NCBI GenBank assembly: GCA_937872165.1
Contig: CALMOR010000045.1
Coordinates: 5,274-12,930, forward strand
Direction of reading: 5' to 3'
From: an uncultured Burkholderiales bacterium
GTDB lineage: Bacteria; Pseudomonadota; Gammaproteobacteria; Burkholderiales; Burkholderiaceae_D
DNA: 7,657 nt
Shown here: piece by piece, positions 1 to 6,035 of the stretch
Layout of the letters: each line of letters begins with the position of its first letter
How positions within the stretch are numbered: the stretch's first letter is position 1
Made by a program: the position numbers and the translations under genes
Notes under the pieces: generated by a model
Told to the model about the DNA's origin: nothing
The model's input: the letters and a program-made list of their open reading frames with translations, nothing else
The model's database searches: none

Positions 1-546
1 GGCTGTCTTCGCCGCCGACGGGCTCCGGATCGCCGTCTTCGCCGGGACGTCGGCCGTCCGCTCCGCGACCGAAGGCGCGTCCGGTTCCGGCGCCGCGGAG
101 TCGGCGTCGGGCACCGCGGGCGACGGCGCCTCGGCGGCCGGTGGGCCGTTCGCCGCCGACGACGTCACGGCGACGGCCGGTCCGTCCGCCGAAGGGCGCA
201 GCGGTCCGCGCGCGGACTCGGGCACGCCGCGTCTGCCTTCGAACGGCGTGTCGCGCTCGGGGATCTGCAGGCTGATGTCGTCCGACGGCGCCACCGGCGT
301 GCGATCGAACAGCATCGGGACGAAGACCACGGCCGCGAGCGCGAGCGCGATCGCGCCGATGAGGCGACGGCGCGCGCGAGTCTTCGACGTCTCGGCGGGA
401 TCGAGGGGAGCGGTCCCTTCGAAGTCGGTATCGACCGCGACGCGGGCCTGGCGGCCGTTGCGCGGCGAGCGCCGCAACGACTCGAACGGCACGTCGTCGA
501 CGCGGACCGCCTCGACCGCTTCTTTCTTTCGCGAGAACAGGCTCAT
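1..546 (-). CDS. DedD-like SPOR-family cell-division protein, N-terminal part (gene runs off the left edge)
   Basis: This is the first 182 codons of a minus-strand gene whose 3' end lies outside the window. The visible protein has a short basic, charged cytoplasmic N-terminus (starts MSLFSRKKEA), an Arg-rich stretch at about residues 57-61, one membrane segment at about 62-80 (LIGAIALALAAVVFVPMLF), a segment ISLQIPERDTPFEG at 91-104, and then a long low-complexity linker rich in Ala, Pro, Ser and Asp. This is the architecture of DedD/SPOR proteins: a single-pass inner-membrane anchor, a disordered periplasmic linker and a C-terminal SPOR domain that binds septal peptidoglycan. The SPOR domain itself would be off-window, so the assignment rests on the N-terminal pattern and on position just after folC, as in the folC-dedD-cvpA-purF cluster. 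The ATG at 546 is the only reasonable start; no good Shine-Dalgarno precedes it. The 95 bp between folC and this gene show no terminator, which fits co-transcription. Confidence 0.8.
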   Translation of the reverse strand, partial: MSLFSRKKEAVEAVRVDDVPFESLRRSPRNGRQARVAVDTDFEGTAPLDPAETSKTRARRRLIGAIALALAAVVFVPMLFDRTPVAPSDDISLQIPERDTPFEGRRGVPESARGPLRPSADGPAVAVTSSAANGPPAAEAPSPAVPDADSAAPEPDAPSVAERTADVPAKTAIRSPSAAKTA

Positions 547-641
547 GACGACGACGGGGAATGCGCTTCGAACGACGAAGGGGCCCTGCCCGTGACGGCG
601 AGCAGCGGTGCTGATGACGAGGTTCTTCGCGACCGATCGGG

Positions 642-1955
642 CTAGGGCTCGGAGCCCCGCGCGCGGATGACGCCGGCGACCGTGTGGAACGATCCGAAGG
701 CGACGATTCTATCATCGGGCCCCGCGGCTTTCGACGCAGCGGCCCACGCTTCTTCCGGGCCGTCGAAGACGTCCGGCGCGACCGCGTCACCATCGAGCGG
801 CGCCGGCAGGGACTGTCGCGCGAGGGCGAGCACGCTCGCGAGATGCGTGGCGCTGGCAGCGCGCGGCAACGGCAGCCCACAGAGGAACCACCGATCGACG
901 CGCCCCAGCATCGGCGCGACGATGCCTTCGATGTCCTTGTCGCGCATGGCGCCGAAGACGGCCAGCGTGTACGGATGGAAGCCCATGCCGTCGAGGCTGT
1001 GCGCGAGCGCGGAAGCGGCCTGCGGGTTGTGCGCGACGTCGTACACCACGGTCGGCCTGCCGGGCATCACCTGGAAGCGGCCGGCGAGTTCGACCGTGAG
1101 GAGGCCGGTGCGGACCGCCTGCTGCGAGACCGGCAACCGTTCGCGCAACGCCGCGAGCGCGGCGAGCGCACCCGACGCGTTGAAGAGCTGGTTCGCGCCG
1201 CGCAGAGCCGGATAGGGAAGGCTGGATCGCCGCGCGCCGCGCCCGCTCCAGTTCCACTGCTGCCGGTCGCCCGCATAGTTGAAGTCGCGCCCGATCAGCC
1301 AGAAGTCCGTGCCGATCGTCGTCGCATGATCGACCAGCGAACGCGGCGGGTCGGGGTCGGCGCAGATCGCGGTACGGCCGCTCCGGTAGATGCCGGCCTT
1401 CTCGAAACCGATCGTCTCGCGCGTGGGACCGAGATAGTCGACGTGATCGACCGCGACGCCGGTGACGACCGCGCAGTCCGCGTCGACGAGGTTGACGGTG
1501 TCGAGGCGGCCGCCGAGCCCGACCTCGAGGATCACCGCGTCCACGCGGGCGAGCGAGAACAGCCTGAGGATCGCGAGCGTCGTGAACTCGTAGTAAGTGA
1601 GTTCGACCCGGGGTTCCATCGACCTCGCCGCCTCGACCGCCTCGAACTGCGCGACCACCTCTTCGTCACTGGCCTCCCGGCCGTCGATGCGGGCCCGCTC
1701 GTTGAAGCGGACGAAGTGCGGCTTGATGTAGAGCGCGACGCGATAGCCCGCGGCCCGCAGGATCGACTCGAGCATCGAGCAGGTCGAGCCCTTGCCGTTG
1801 GTGCCGCCGACCGTGACGATCGGCACGTCGATCCCGAGGTGGTCGCCGAGGCCGAGGCGGTCCGCCACGATGCGCGAACGTTCGAGTCCCATCGCGATCG
1901 CCTGCGGATGCAGGGCCTCGATCGCGCTCAGCCATCGGTCGAGCGCGAGGCTCAT
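642..1955 (-). CDS. folC: Bifunctional folylpolyglutamate synthase / dihydrofolate synthase (FolC)
   Basis: The 437-residue length is normal for FolC, a cytoplasmic Mur-ligase-like enzyme that joins glutamate to dihydropteroate (making dihydrofolate) and adds further glutamates to folates using ATP. Visible motifs in order are the N-terminal WLSAIEALHP region (8-17), the P-loop GGTNGKGST (50-58), FVRFNER (81-87), EVGLGGRLDTVN (144-155), the Mg-site region DHVDYLG (170-176), EKAGIYRSG (185-193), and in the C-terminal domain YDVAHNPQAA (305-314) and GSFHTVAGV (421-429). One oddity is residues 76-80, YIKPH, where the family usually has a T/S-S-P-H sequence. The ATG at 1955 is the only in-frame start nearby and matches the usual N-terminus, but it is preceded by the T-tract of a terminator rather than a Shine-Dalgarno. 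The gene is followed by the dedD-like gene. Whether both synthase activities are present cannot be told from sequence alone; in most bacteria FolC has both. Confidence 0.96.
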   Translation of the reverse strand: MSLALDRWLSAIEALHPQAIAMGLERSRIVADRLGLGDHLGIDVPIVTVGGTNGKGSTCSMLESILRAAGYRVALYIKPHFVRFNERARIDGREASDEEVVAQFEAVEAARSMEPRVELTYYEFTTLAILRLFSLARVDAVILEVGLGGRLDTVNLVDADCAVVTGVAVDHVDYLGPTRETIGFEKAGIYRSGRTAICADPDPPRSLVDHATTIGTDFWLIGRDFNYAGDRQQWNWSGRGARRSSLPYPALRGANQLFNASGALAALAALRERLPVSQQAVRTGLLTVELAGRFQVMPGRPTVVYDVAHNPQAASALAHSLDGMGFHPYTLAVFGAMRDKDIEGIVAPMLGRVDRWFLCGLPLPRAASATHLASVLALARQSLPAPLDGDAVAPDVFDGPEEAWAAASKAAGPDDRIVAFGSFHTVAGVIRARGSEP

Positions 1956-1967
1956 GCGGATGCGGGG

Positions 1968-1995
1968 AAAAAGAAGGGGCGCATCGCTGCGCCCC
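1968..1995 (-). terminator. Intrinsic terminator after glnB, immediately upstream of folC
   Basis: Read on the minus strand, a perfect 8-bp stem (GGGGCGCA paired with TGCGCCCC, loop GCGA; 1976-1995) is followed directly by TTCTTTTT (1968-1975). This is a textbook Rho-independent terminator, starting 21 bp past the glnB stop codon. It should end nadE-glnB transcripts. The T-tract ends only 12 bp before the folC start codon, so folC expression would need read-through or a promoter inside glnB. Confidence 0.88.
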
Positions 1996-2016
1996 GAGGA
2001 CGACGGCGGATGTCGA

Positions 2017-2355
2017 TCAGACGGCGTCGGCGCCGGTCTCGCCGGTGCGGATGCGCACGACGGCGTCGACGTTGGTCACGAAGATCTTGCCGTCGCCGAT
2101 CTTGCCGGTGCGTGCCGCCCCGACGATCGAGTCGATCGTGCGCTGCGCCGCGTCGTCGGTGACGATGACCTCGATCTTCACCTTCGGCAGGAAGTCGACC
2201 GCGTACTCGGCGCCACGATAGAGCTCGGTGTGGCCCTTCTGTCGCCCGAAGCCCTTGACCTCGGTGACCGTCAGGCCGGAGATGCCGACACCCGCCATGG
2301 CTTCACGGACCTCGTCGAGCTTGAACGGTTTGATGATCGCCGTGATGCGCTTCAT
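2017..2355 (-). CDS. glnB: Nitrogen regulatory protein P-II (GlnB type)
   Basis: This 112-residue protein has the full length of P-II, a trimeric cytoplasmic signalling protein that binds ATP/ADP and 2-oxoglutarate and controls nitrogen metabolism through its T-loop. Visible are the N-terminus MKRITAIIKPFKLDEVREA, the T-loop with Gln39 (ATP/2-oxoglutarate binding) and Tyr51 in LYRGAEYAVDF (the uridylylation site used by GlnD in proteobacteria), Lys58, the B-loop TGKIGDGK (83-90), and Arg101/Arg103 in the C-loop region. The sequence is closer to GlnB than to ammonium-transporter-linked GlnK as I remember them, and no amtB is adjacent. It lies 60 bp after nadE with no terminator between, so the two genes probably form an operon. 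It has a good ribosome binding site and is followed by a strong terminator. The main uncertainty is the GlnB versus GlnK name, not the family. Confidence 0.97.
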   Translation of the reverse strand: MKRITAIIKPFKLDEVREAMAGVGISGLTVTEVKGFGRQKGHTELYRGAEYAVDFLPKVKIEVIVTDDAAQRTIDSIVGAARTGKIGDGKIFVTNVDAVVRIRTGETGADAV

Positions 2356-2362
2356 GGTCGGT

Positions 2363-2368
2363 CCCCTT
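2363..2368 (-). promoter_or_regulatory. Ribosome binding site of glnB
   Basis: On the minus strand AAGGGG lies 7 nt before the glnB ATG. It is one of only two clear Shine-Dalgarno sequences in the window and supports the start at 2355. It lies in the 60-bp nadE-glnB gap, so glnB can be translated independently of nadE. Confidence 0.7.
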
Positions 2369-2415
2369 CGTTATGGATGGTGTCGCTGCGAGCCGCCGCG
2401 GGCGCTTCGGCCCGG

Positions 2416-4065
2416 TCAGCTCTCGAAACGGTTGGTAATAGGATAACGCCAGTCCCGGCCGAAGGCCCGATGCGTGATGCGGATGCCGATCGGCGACTGA
2501 CGGCGCTTGTACTCGGACAGCTTGATGAGCCGCGCGACGCGCTGCACGTCGGCTTCCGCGTAGCCGGCCGCGACGATCTCGGCGCCGCTCTCGTCCTCTT
2601 CCATGAAGCGCCGCATGATGACGTCGAGCACCTCGTACGGCGGCAGCGAATCCTGATCGGTCTGGTCGTCGCGCAGCTCGGCCGACGGCGCACGCGCGAT
2701 GATGCGCGCCGGGATGACGTCCTTCGACGCGAACACGTCGGTCGCGTTGCGCCAGTCGCAGACCTCGTAGACCAGCGTCTTCGCGACGTCCTTGATGACC
2801 GCGAAGCCGCCGGCCATGTCGCCGTAGAGCGTGCAGTACCCGGTGGCGAGTTCGCTCTTGTTGCCGGTCGTCAGCACGATGCGGCCGCTCTTGTTCGACA
2901 AGGCCATCAGCAGCGTGCCGCGCACGCGCGCCTGGATGTTCTCTTCGGTCGTGTCTTCGGCGAGCCCGAGGAACTGCGGCGCGAGCTGCGTGCGGAAGGC
3001 ATCCAACATCGGCGCGATGGCGATCTCGTCGTAGCGCACCCCGACGCGCCCGGCCATCTCGCGCGCGTCGATCCACGAGATGTCCGCGGTGTAGCGCGAC
3101 GGCATCATCACGGCGCGGACGCGATCCGCGCCGAGCGCGTCGACCGCGATCGCGAGCGTCAACGCCGAGTCGACGCCGCCGGACAGACCGATGATGACGC
3201 CCGGGAATCCGTTCTTGCCGATGTAGTCCGCGACGCCGAGCACCAGCGCGCGATAGACCTGCTCGGGCAGCGACAGCGGCGGTGCCACCGCGGCGCGACG
3301 CGGCACCGCGCCGTCGAAGTCGAACACCTCGACCGCCTCGACGAAGTCCTTCATCTGCGCGGTCACGGCGCCCGCTGCATCGAGCACGAAGGAGCCGCCG
3401 TCGAAGACCAGTTCGTCCTGTCCGCCGACCAGGTTGGCATAGACCATCGACAGGCCCGCGCTCGTGACGTTGGCCCGCATCACGTCGTGACGCTGCGCGA
3501 GCTTCTGGACATGGAAAGGCGACGCGTTCGGCACGAGCAGGACCTCGGCGCCCGCGGCGCGCGACGCGAGCGGCGCGTGCGGGAACCAGGTGTCCTCGCA
3601 GACGACGACGCCGAAGCGCGTCCCCTTGACGTCGAACACCATCGGCTCGGTACCGTGATCGAAGTAGCGTTCCTCGTCGAAGACGTCGTAGTTCGGCAGC
3701 TCGCGCTTGTGGACGCGACCGATCGGGGTCGAGCCTCTCCAGACCGACGCGGCGTTGTAGCGACGGGCACCCTCCATCGTCGGATGGCCGATCACGGCGT
3801 GCAATGAAGGAAACGCGGCAAGGCGTTCGACGAGCGCCGCGAGTGCGGCATCCGACCTCGCATACAATGCCGGACGCAACAGCAGGTCCTCGGGCGGATA
3901 GCCGGTCAGCGCGAGTTCCGGCGTGACGACGATGTCCGCCCCCCGTGCTGCAGCCTCCCGCGCCGCATTGAAAATCTTCTCCGCGTTGCCTTCGAGATCA
4001 CCGACCGTGCAGTTGATCTGCGCGATCGCGACCCGCACCACGCGGTCGTCGGGGAGTGGGTTCAC
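2416..4065 (-). CDS. nadE: Glutamine-dependent NAD+ synthetase (NadE with amidase domain)
   Basis: This 549-residue two-domain enzyme converts deamido-NAD+ (nicotinate adenine dinucleotide) to NAD+, using ATP and ammonia released from glutamine. The N-terminal nitrilase-type amidase domain (about 10-260) shows the catalytic triad Glu50 (TPELALTGYPPEDL), Lys120 (RVHKRELPNYDVFDEERYF) and Cys156 (VVVCEDTWFP). The C-terminal synthetase domain has the PP-loop ATPase motif GLSGGVDSALT (293-303), followed by TEENIQARVRG (373-383), TTGNKSELATGY (399-410), and Asp/Glu-rich DDQTDQDSLPPYE (466-478). The presence of both domains shows it can use glutamine, unlike the short ammonia-only NadE. Length is typical. 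The start is uncertain: GTG at 4065 gives the longest form, but in-frame GTG codons at 4041 and 4038 would put Met two or three residues before VAIAQIN, as in many homologues (540-541 residues). None has a clear Shine-Dalgarno. The gene heads the nadE-glnB operon and is divergent from the COG3146 gene. Confidence 0.96.
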   Translation of the reverse strand: MNPLPDDRVVRVAIAQINCTVGDLEGNAEKIFNAAREAAARGADIVVTPELALTGYPPEDLLLRPALYARSDAALAALVERLAAFPSLHAVIGHPTMEGARRYNAASVWRGSTPIGRVHKRELPNYDVFDEERYFDHGTEPMVFDVKGTRFGVVVCEDTWFPHAPLASRAAGAEVLLVPNASPFHVQKLAQRHDVMRANVTSAGLSMVYANLVGGQDELVFDGGSFVLDAAGAVTAQMKDFVEAVEVFDFDGAVPRRAAVAPPLSLPEQVYRALVLGVADYIGKNGFPGVIIGLSGGVDSALTLAIAVDALGADRVRAVMMPSRYTADISWIDAREMAGRVGVRYDEIAIAPMLDAFRTQLAPQFLGLAEDTTEENIQARVRGTLLMALSNKSGRIVLTTGNKSELATGYCTLYGDMAGGFAVIKDVAKTLVYEVCDWRNATDVFASKDVIPARIIARAPSAELRDDQTDQDSLPPYEVLDVIMRRFMEEDESGAEIVAAGYAEADVQRVARLIKLSEYKRRQSPIGIRITHRAFGRDWRYPITNRFES

Positions 4066-4190
4066 GATGGGTTCAAGCGGACGGTGGGACGCTCGATGAG
4101 CGGGCTGGCGACGATGCTTCGATCTGCGACCACGACGGCGACCGGCGTCGATCGCGACGGGTCCCGGTGTCGCGAGGCGTGAAGTATCGC
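4066..4190. promoter_or_regulatory. Divergent intergenic region between nadE and the COG3146 gene
   Basis: These 125 bp must carry promoters for both nadE-glnB (minus) and the COG3146 gene (plus) unless transcription enters from elsewhere. No convincing -10/-35 pair is visible on either strand. Two small dyads stand out: GCTC-GAT-GAGC (4091-4101) and CGTCG-ATCG-CGACG (4146-4159). Both are short and of a kind common in GC-rich DNA, so a role as operators is only possible. If the shorter nadE start applies, the spacer grows by 24-27 bp. Confidence 0.4.
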
Positions 4191-5354
4191 ATGCGTCTCG
4201 TTGCCGATCTCGCCGAGATCGGCGCGTCGCGCTGGGATGCGCTGGTGCTCGCCGACGCGCGGCGGCGCGGGGCCGAACGCGATCTCAACCCCTTCCTGCG
4301 CTACGACTTCCTCGCCGCTCTCCACGAGACCGGCTGCGCCGACGCCGACTCGGGCTGGGGCGTCGAATACCTCGCGCTGTGGCACGACGACGCACTGGTC
4401 GGTGCGATGCCGCTCTACCGCAAGTACCACTCGTACGGCGAGTACGTGTTCGACTGGGCATGGGCGGACGCGTATCGTCGCAACGACGTCGACTACTACC
4501 CGAAGCTGTTGTCGGCCATCCCGTTCACGCCGGTGACGGGACCGCGCCTCGTCGCCGTCGACGCGACCGTCGTCGCGGCGCTGGCGAAGGCCGCGCTGCG
4601 GCATGCGCGCGAGAGCGACCTGTCGTCGCTGCACGTGCTTTTCCCCGCGGGAGCCGACGAGGCCGACGCCCTCGAGGATGCGGGTTGCATGCGGCGCGAA
4701 GGCGTGCAGTTCCACTGGACCAACGCGGGCTATCCCGATTTCGACACGTTCGTCGGGACGCTCGAACGCAAGCGTCGCAAGAACATCCGCGCGGAGCGCC
4801 GCAAGGTCCGCGAAGCCGGTGTCCAGGTGCGCCGCGTGACCGGCGCGGAAGCGACCGACGACGACTGGCGCTTCTTCGCGCGCTGCTACGCGAACACCTA
4901 TCGCGCGCACTACTCGACGCCGTACCTGAACCTGAGGTTCTTCCGGCGCATCGCCGCGTCGATGCCCGAGCATCTGCTGCTCGTCGTCGCCGAGCGCGGC
5001 GGCGTGCCGATCGCGAGCTCGCTCGTGGTCTTCAACGAGACCACGCTCTACGGGCGCTACTGGGGCGAGGTCGAGCACGTCCCCTGCCTCCATTTCGAAT
5101 GCGCGTACTACCAGCCGCTCGAGTTCTGCATCGAGCGCGGCATCGGGCTCTTCGAAGGCGGCGCGCAGGGCGAGCACAAGATGGCTCGCGGCTTCCTGCC
5201 GGTGAAGACCCGCTCGCTGCACTGGCTCGCCCATCCCGCGTTCGCGGATGCGGTGGGGACCTTCCTCGCGCGCGAGGCGATCGGCATCGCGCACTACGTG
5301 GACGAACTGAACGAGCGCGATCCGTTCAGGCGCGACGACGAAGGGCCGCGCTGA
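4191..5354 (+). CDS. FemAB-like / GNAT-fold acyltransferase of the COG3146 (DUF482) family, function unknown
   Basis: This 387-residue protein belongs, by recalled motif pattern, to COG3146/PF04339, annotated as FemAB-like or predicted N-acyltransferase; no reaction is established to my knowledge. Recognisable blocks are NPFLRYDFLAALHETG (33-48), PLYRKYHSYGEYVFDWAW (74-91), DYYPKLLSAIPFTPVTGPRL (101-120), the basic LERKRRKNIRAERRKVR (191-207), TYRAHYSTPYLNLRFF (236-251), GRYWG (288-292), LHFECAYYQPLEFCIERG (300-317) and FEGGAQGEHKMARGF (321-335). There is no signal peptide or membrane segment, so it is probably cytoplasmic. FemAB relatives use aminoacyl-tRNA and GNAT relatives acyl-CoA; which donor applies here is not visible. 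I chose ATG 4191 because the protein then begins MRLVADLAEI like family members; GTG at 4179 is possible, with GAGG only 1 nt upstream. An open frame extends back to 4056 but overlaps nadE and looks unlike protein from this family. It is divergent from nadE and convergent with ppa. Confidence 0.9.
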   Translation: MRLVADLAEIGASRWDALVLADARRRGAERDLNPFLRYDFLAALHETGCADADSGWGVEYLALWHDDALVGAMPLYRKYHSYGEYVFDWAWADAYRRNDVDYYPKLLSAIPFTPVTGPRLVAVDATVVAALAKAALRHARESDLSSLHVLFPAGADEADALEDAGCMRREGVQFHWTNAGYPDFDTFVGTLERKRRKNIRAERRKVREAGVQVRRVTGAEATDDDWRFFARCYANTYRAHYSTPYLNLRFFRRIAASMPEHLLLVVAERGGVPIASSLVVFNETTLYGRYWGEVEHVPCLHFECAYYQPLEFCIERGIGLFEGGAQGEHKMARGFLPVKTRSLHWLAHPAFADAVGTFLAREAIGIAHYVDELNERDPFRRDDEGPR

Positions 5355-5365
5355 AGCCGCGGTCC
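5343..5365. terminator. Hairpin at the convergent junction of the COG3146 gene and ppa, possible bidirectional terminator
   Basis: GGGCCGCG (5343-5350) pairs with CGCGGTCC (5358-5365) around a 7-nt loop, with one G-T mismatch that is a G·U wobble in plus-strand RNA. The COG3146 stop codon (5352-5354) sits in the loop and the ppa stop is 2 bp beyond the stem. The position, between two convergent genes with a 12-bp gap, suits a shared terminator, but there is no T-tract on either side. It may pause polymerase or protect 3' ends, or be chance in GC-rich sequence. Confidence 0.35.
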
Positions 5366-5366
5366 G

Positions 5367-5912
5367 CTACGCGATCGCCTTCGGCGTCGCCTTGTAGTTC
5401 TTCACGCCTTCGAGGATCTCCTGCTCGGCGTCCTCGGGTCCGCCCCATCCTTCGACCTTGACCCACTTGCCTTTCTCGAGGTCCTTGTAGTGCTCGAAGA
5501 AGTGCTGGATCTGCGCGAGACGCTCGGGGTTGATGTCCTCGGCCTTCTTCCAGTGCTTGTACCAGGGCAGGATCTTGTCGATCGGCACGGCCAGCACCTT
5601 CGCATCGCCGCCGGCCTCGTCGACCATCTTCAGCACGCCGAGCGCGCGGCAGCGGACGACGACGCCGTGCACCAGCGGGAACGGCGTGATGACCAGCACG
5701 TCGACCGGGTCGCCGTCGTCGGCGATGGTCCGCGGGATGTAGCCGTAGTTGCACGGGTAATGCATGGCCGTGCCCATGAAGCGATCGACGTAGAGCGTAC
5801 CCGTCTCCTTGTCGACCTCGTACTTGATCGGGTCGGCGTTCATCGGGATCTCGATGATCACGTTGAAGTCGTCGGGGATGTCGTTGCCGGCGGAGACGTT
5901 GTCGAAGCTCAT
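5367..5912 (-). CDS. ppa: Inorganic pyrophosphatase, family I (soluble)
   Basis: This 181-residue protein has the full length of bacterial family I pyrophosphatase, the cytoplasmic Mg2+-dependent enzyme that hydrolyses pyrophosphate to two phosphates and so pulls biosynthetic reactions forward. Active-site residues are all visible: Glu21 and Lys30/Glu32 (VIIEIPMNADPIKYEVDK), Arg44 (YVDRFMGTAM), Tyr57 in YPCNYGYIP, the metal-binding signature DGDPVDV with Asp66, Asp68 and Asp71, Asp98 and Asp103 in DEAGGDAK, and FFEHYKDLEKGKWVKVEGW (138-156) with Tyr142 and Lys143. The C-terminal half matches the E. coli enzyme closely as remembered. The ATG at 5912 gives the standard MSFDNVSAGNDIP start; its ribosome site is weak (CGGA, 4 nt upstream). 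A good -10 element lies 35 bp upstream. It appears monocistronic, convergent with the COG3146 gene and divergent from the aldehyde dehydrogenase gene. Confidence 0.97.
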   Translation of the reverse strand: MSFDNVSAGNDIPDDFNVIIEIPMNADPIKYEVDKETGTLYVDRFMGTAMHYPCNYGYIPRTIADDGDPVDVLVITPFPLVHGVVVRCRALGVLKMVDEAGGDAKVLAVPIDKILPWYKHWKKAEDINPERLAQIQHFFEHYKDLEKGKWVKVEGWGGPEDAEQEILEGVKNYKATPKAIA

Positions 5913-5947
5913 GGGATCCGTGCGAAGAAGGATGTTGCGTCGCGGCG

Positions 5948-5953
5948 AGTATA
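5948..5953 (-). promoter_or_regulatory. Probable -10 element of the ppa promoter
   Basis: TATACT on the minus strand, one base from the sigma-70 consensus, lies in an otherwise very GC-rich 123-bp divergent spacer and would start ppa transcription with a leader of about 30 nt. No recognisable -35 hexamer is found at 16-18 bp spacing (5970-5977). It overlaps the palindrome GTATAC (5949-5954), so TATACC on the plus strand could in principle serve the aldehyde dehydrogenase gene, though no -35 supports that either. Confidence 0.45.
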
Positions 5954-6035
5954 CCGACGAGGGTCTCGCGACCCCGTCGATGCCCCGACGGCCGCAGTGC
6001 AGAATGACGCCTCTCGTCTTCCCGAAGCAGCGCGC

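Noticed and set aside
248..595. A 115-codon plus-strand open frame at the left edge.
   Set aside because: It is antisense to the dedD-like gene, which has a proper membrane segment and the expected folC context; the plus-strand product is Ser/Thr/Arg-rich without a domain.
684..3807. Two very long plus-strand open frames (492 and 671 codons) opposite folC, glnB and nadE.
   Set aside because: They are Arg/Asp-rich, show no domain pattern, cross the intergenic gaps and the terminator, and lie exactly antisense to three recognised genes.
4091..4159. Short dyads in the nadE/COG3146 spacer as regulator operators.
   Set aside because: Arms are only 4-5 bp, and such GC-rich dyads are frequent throughout the window; not strong enough to call a site.
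4056..4190. A 45-residue N-terminal extension of the COG3146 protein.
   Set aside because: It would overlap the nadE start, is Asp/Arg/Gly-rich without similarity to the family, and the family start pattern fits ATG 4191.
4062..5294. A 410-codon minus-strand open frame opposite the COG3146 gene.
   Set aside because: It has the same antisense composition artefact; the plus-strand protein has clear family motifs.
347..5378. The octamer GCGATCGC occurs five times (347, 1894, 3146, 4022, 5371), more than base composition predicts, resembling the cyanobacterial HIP1 repeat.
   Set aside because: All five copies lie in minus-strand genes in the same codon phase, encoding Ala-Ile-Ala as GCG ATC GCG, so codon preference explains them.
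5490..6035. Open plus-strand frame continuing upstream of the aldehyde dehydrogenase ATG, across ppa, as if the enzyme had a 182-residue N-terminal extension.
   Set aside because: It is the antisense of ppa, whose protein is unmistakable, and its composition (Asp, Val, Arg, His) is the usual product of reading GC-biased codons backwards. ALDH proteins of this type start near 6036.
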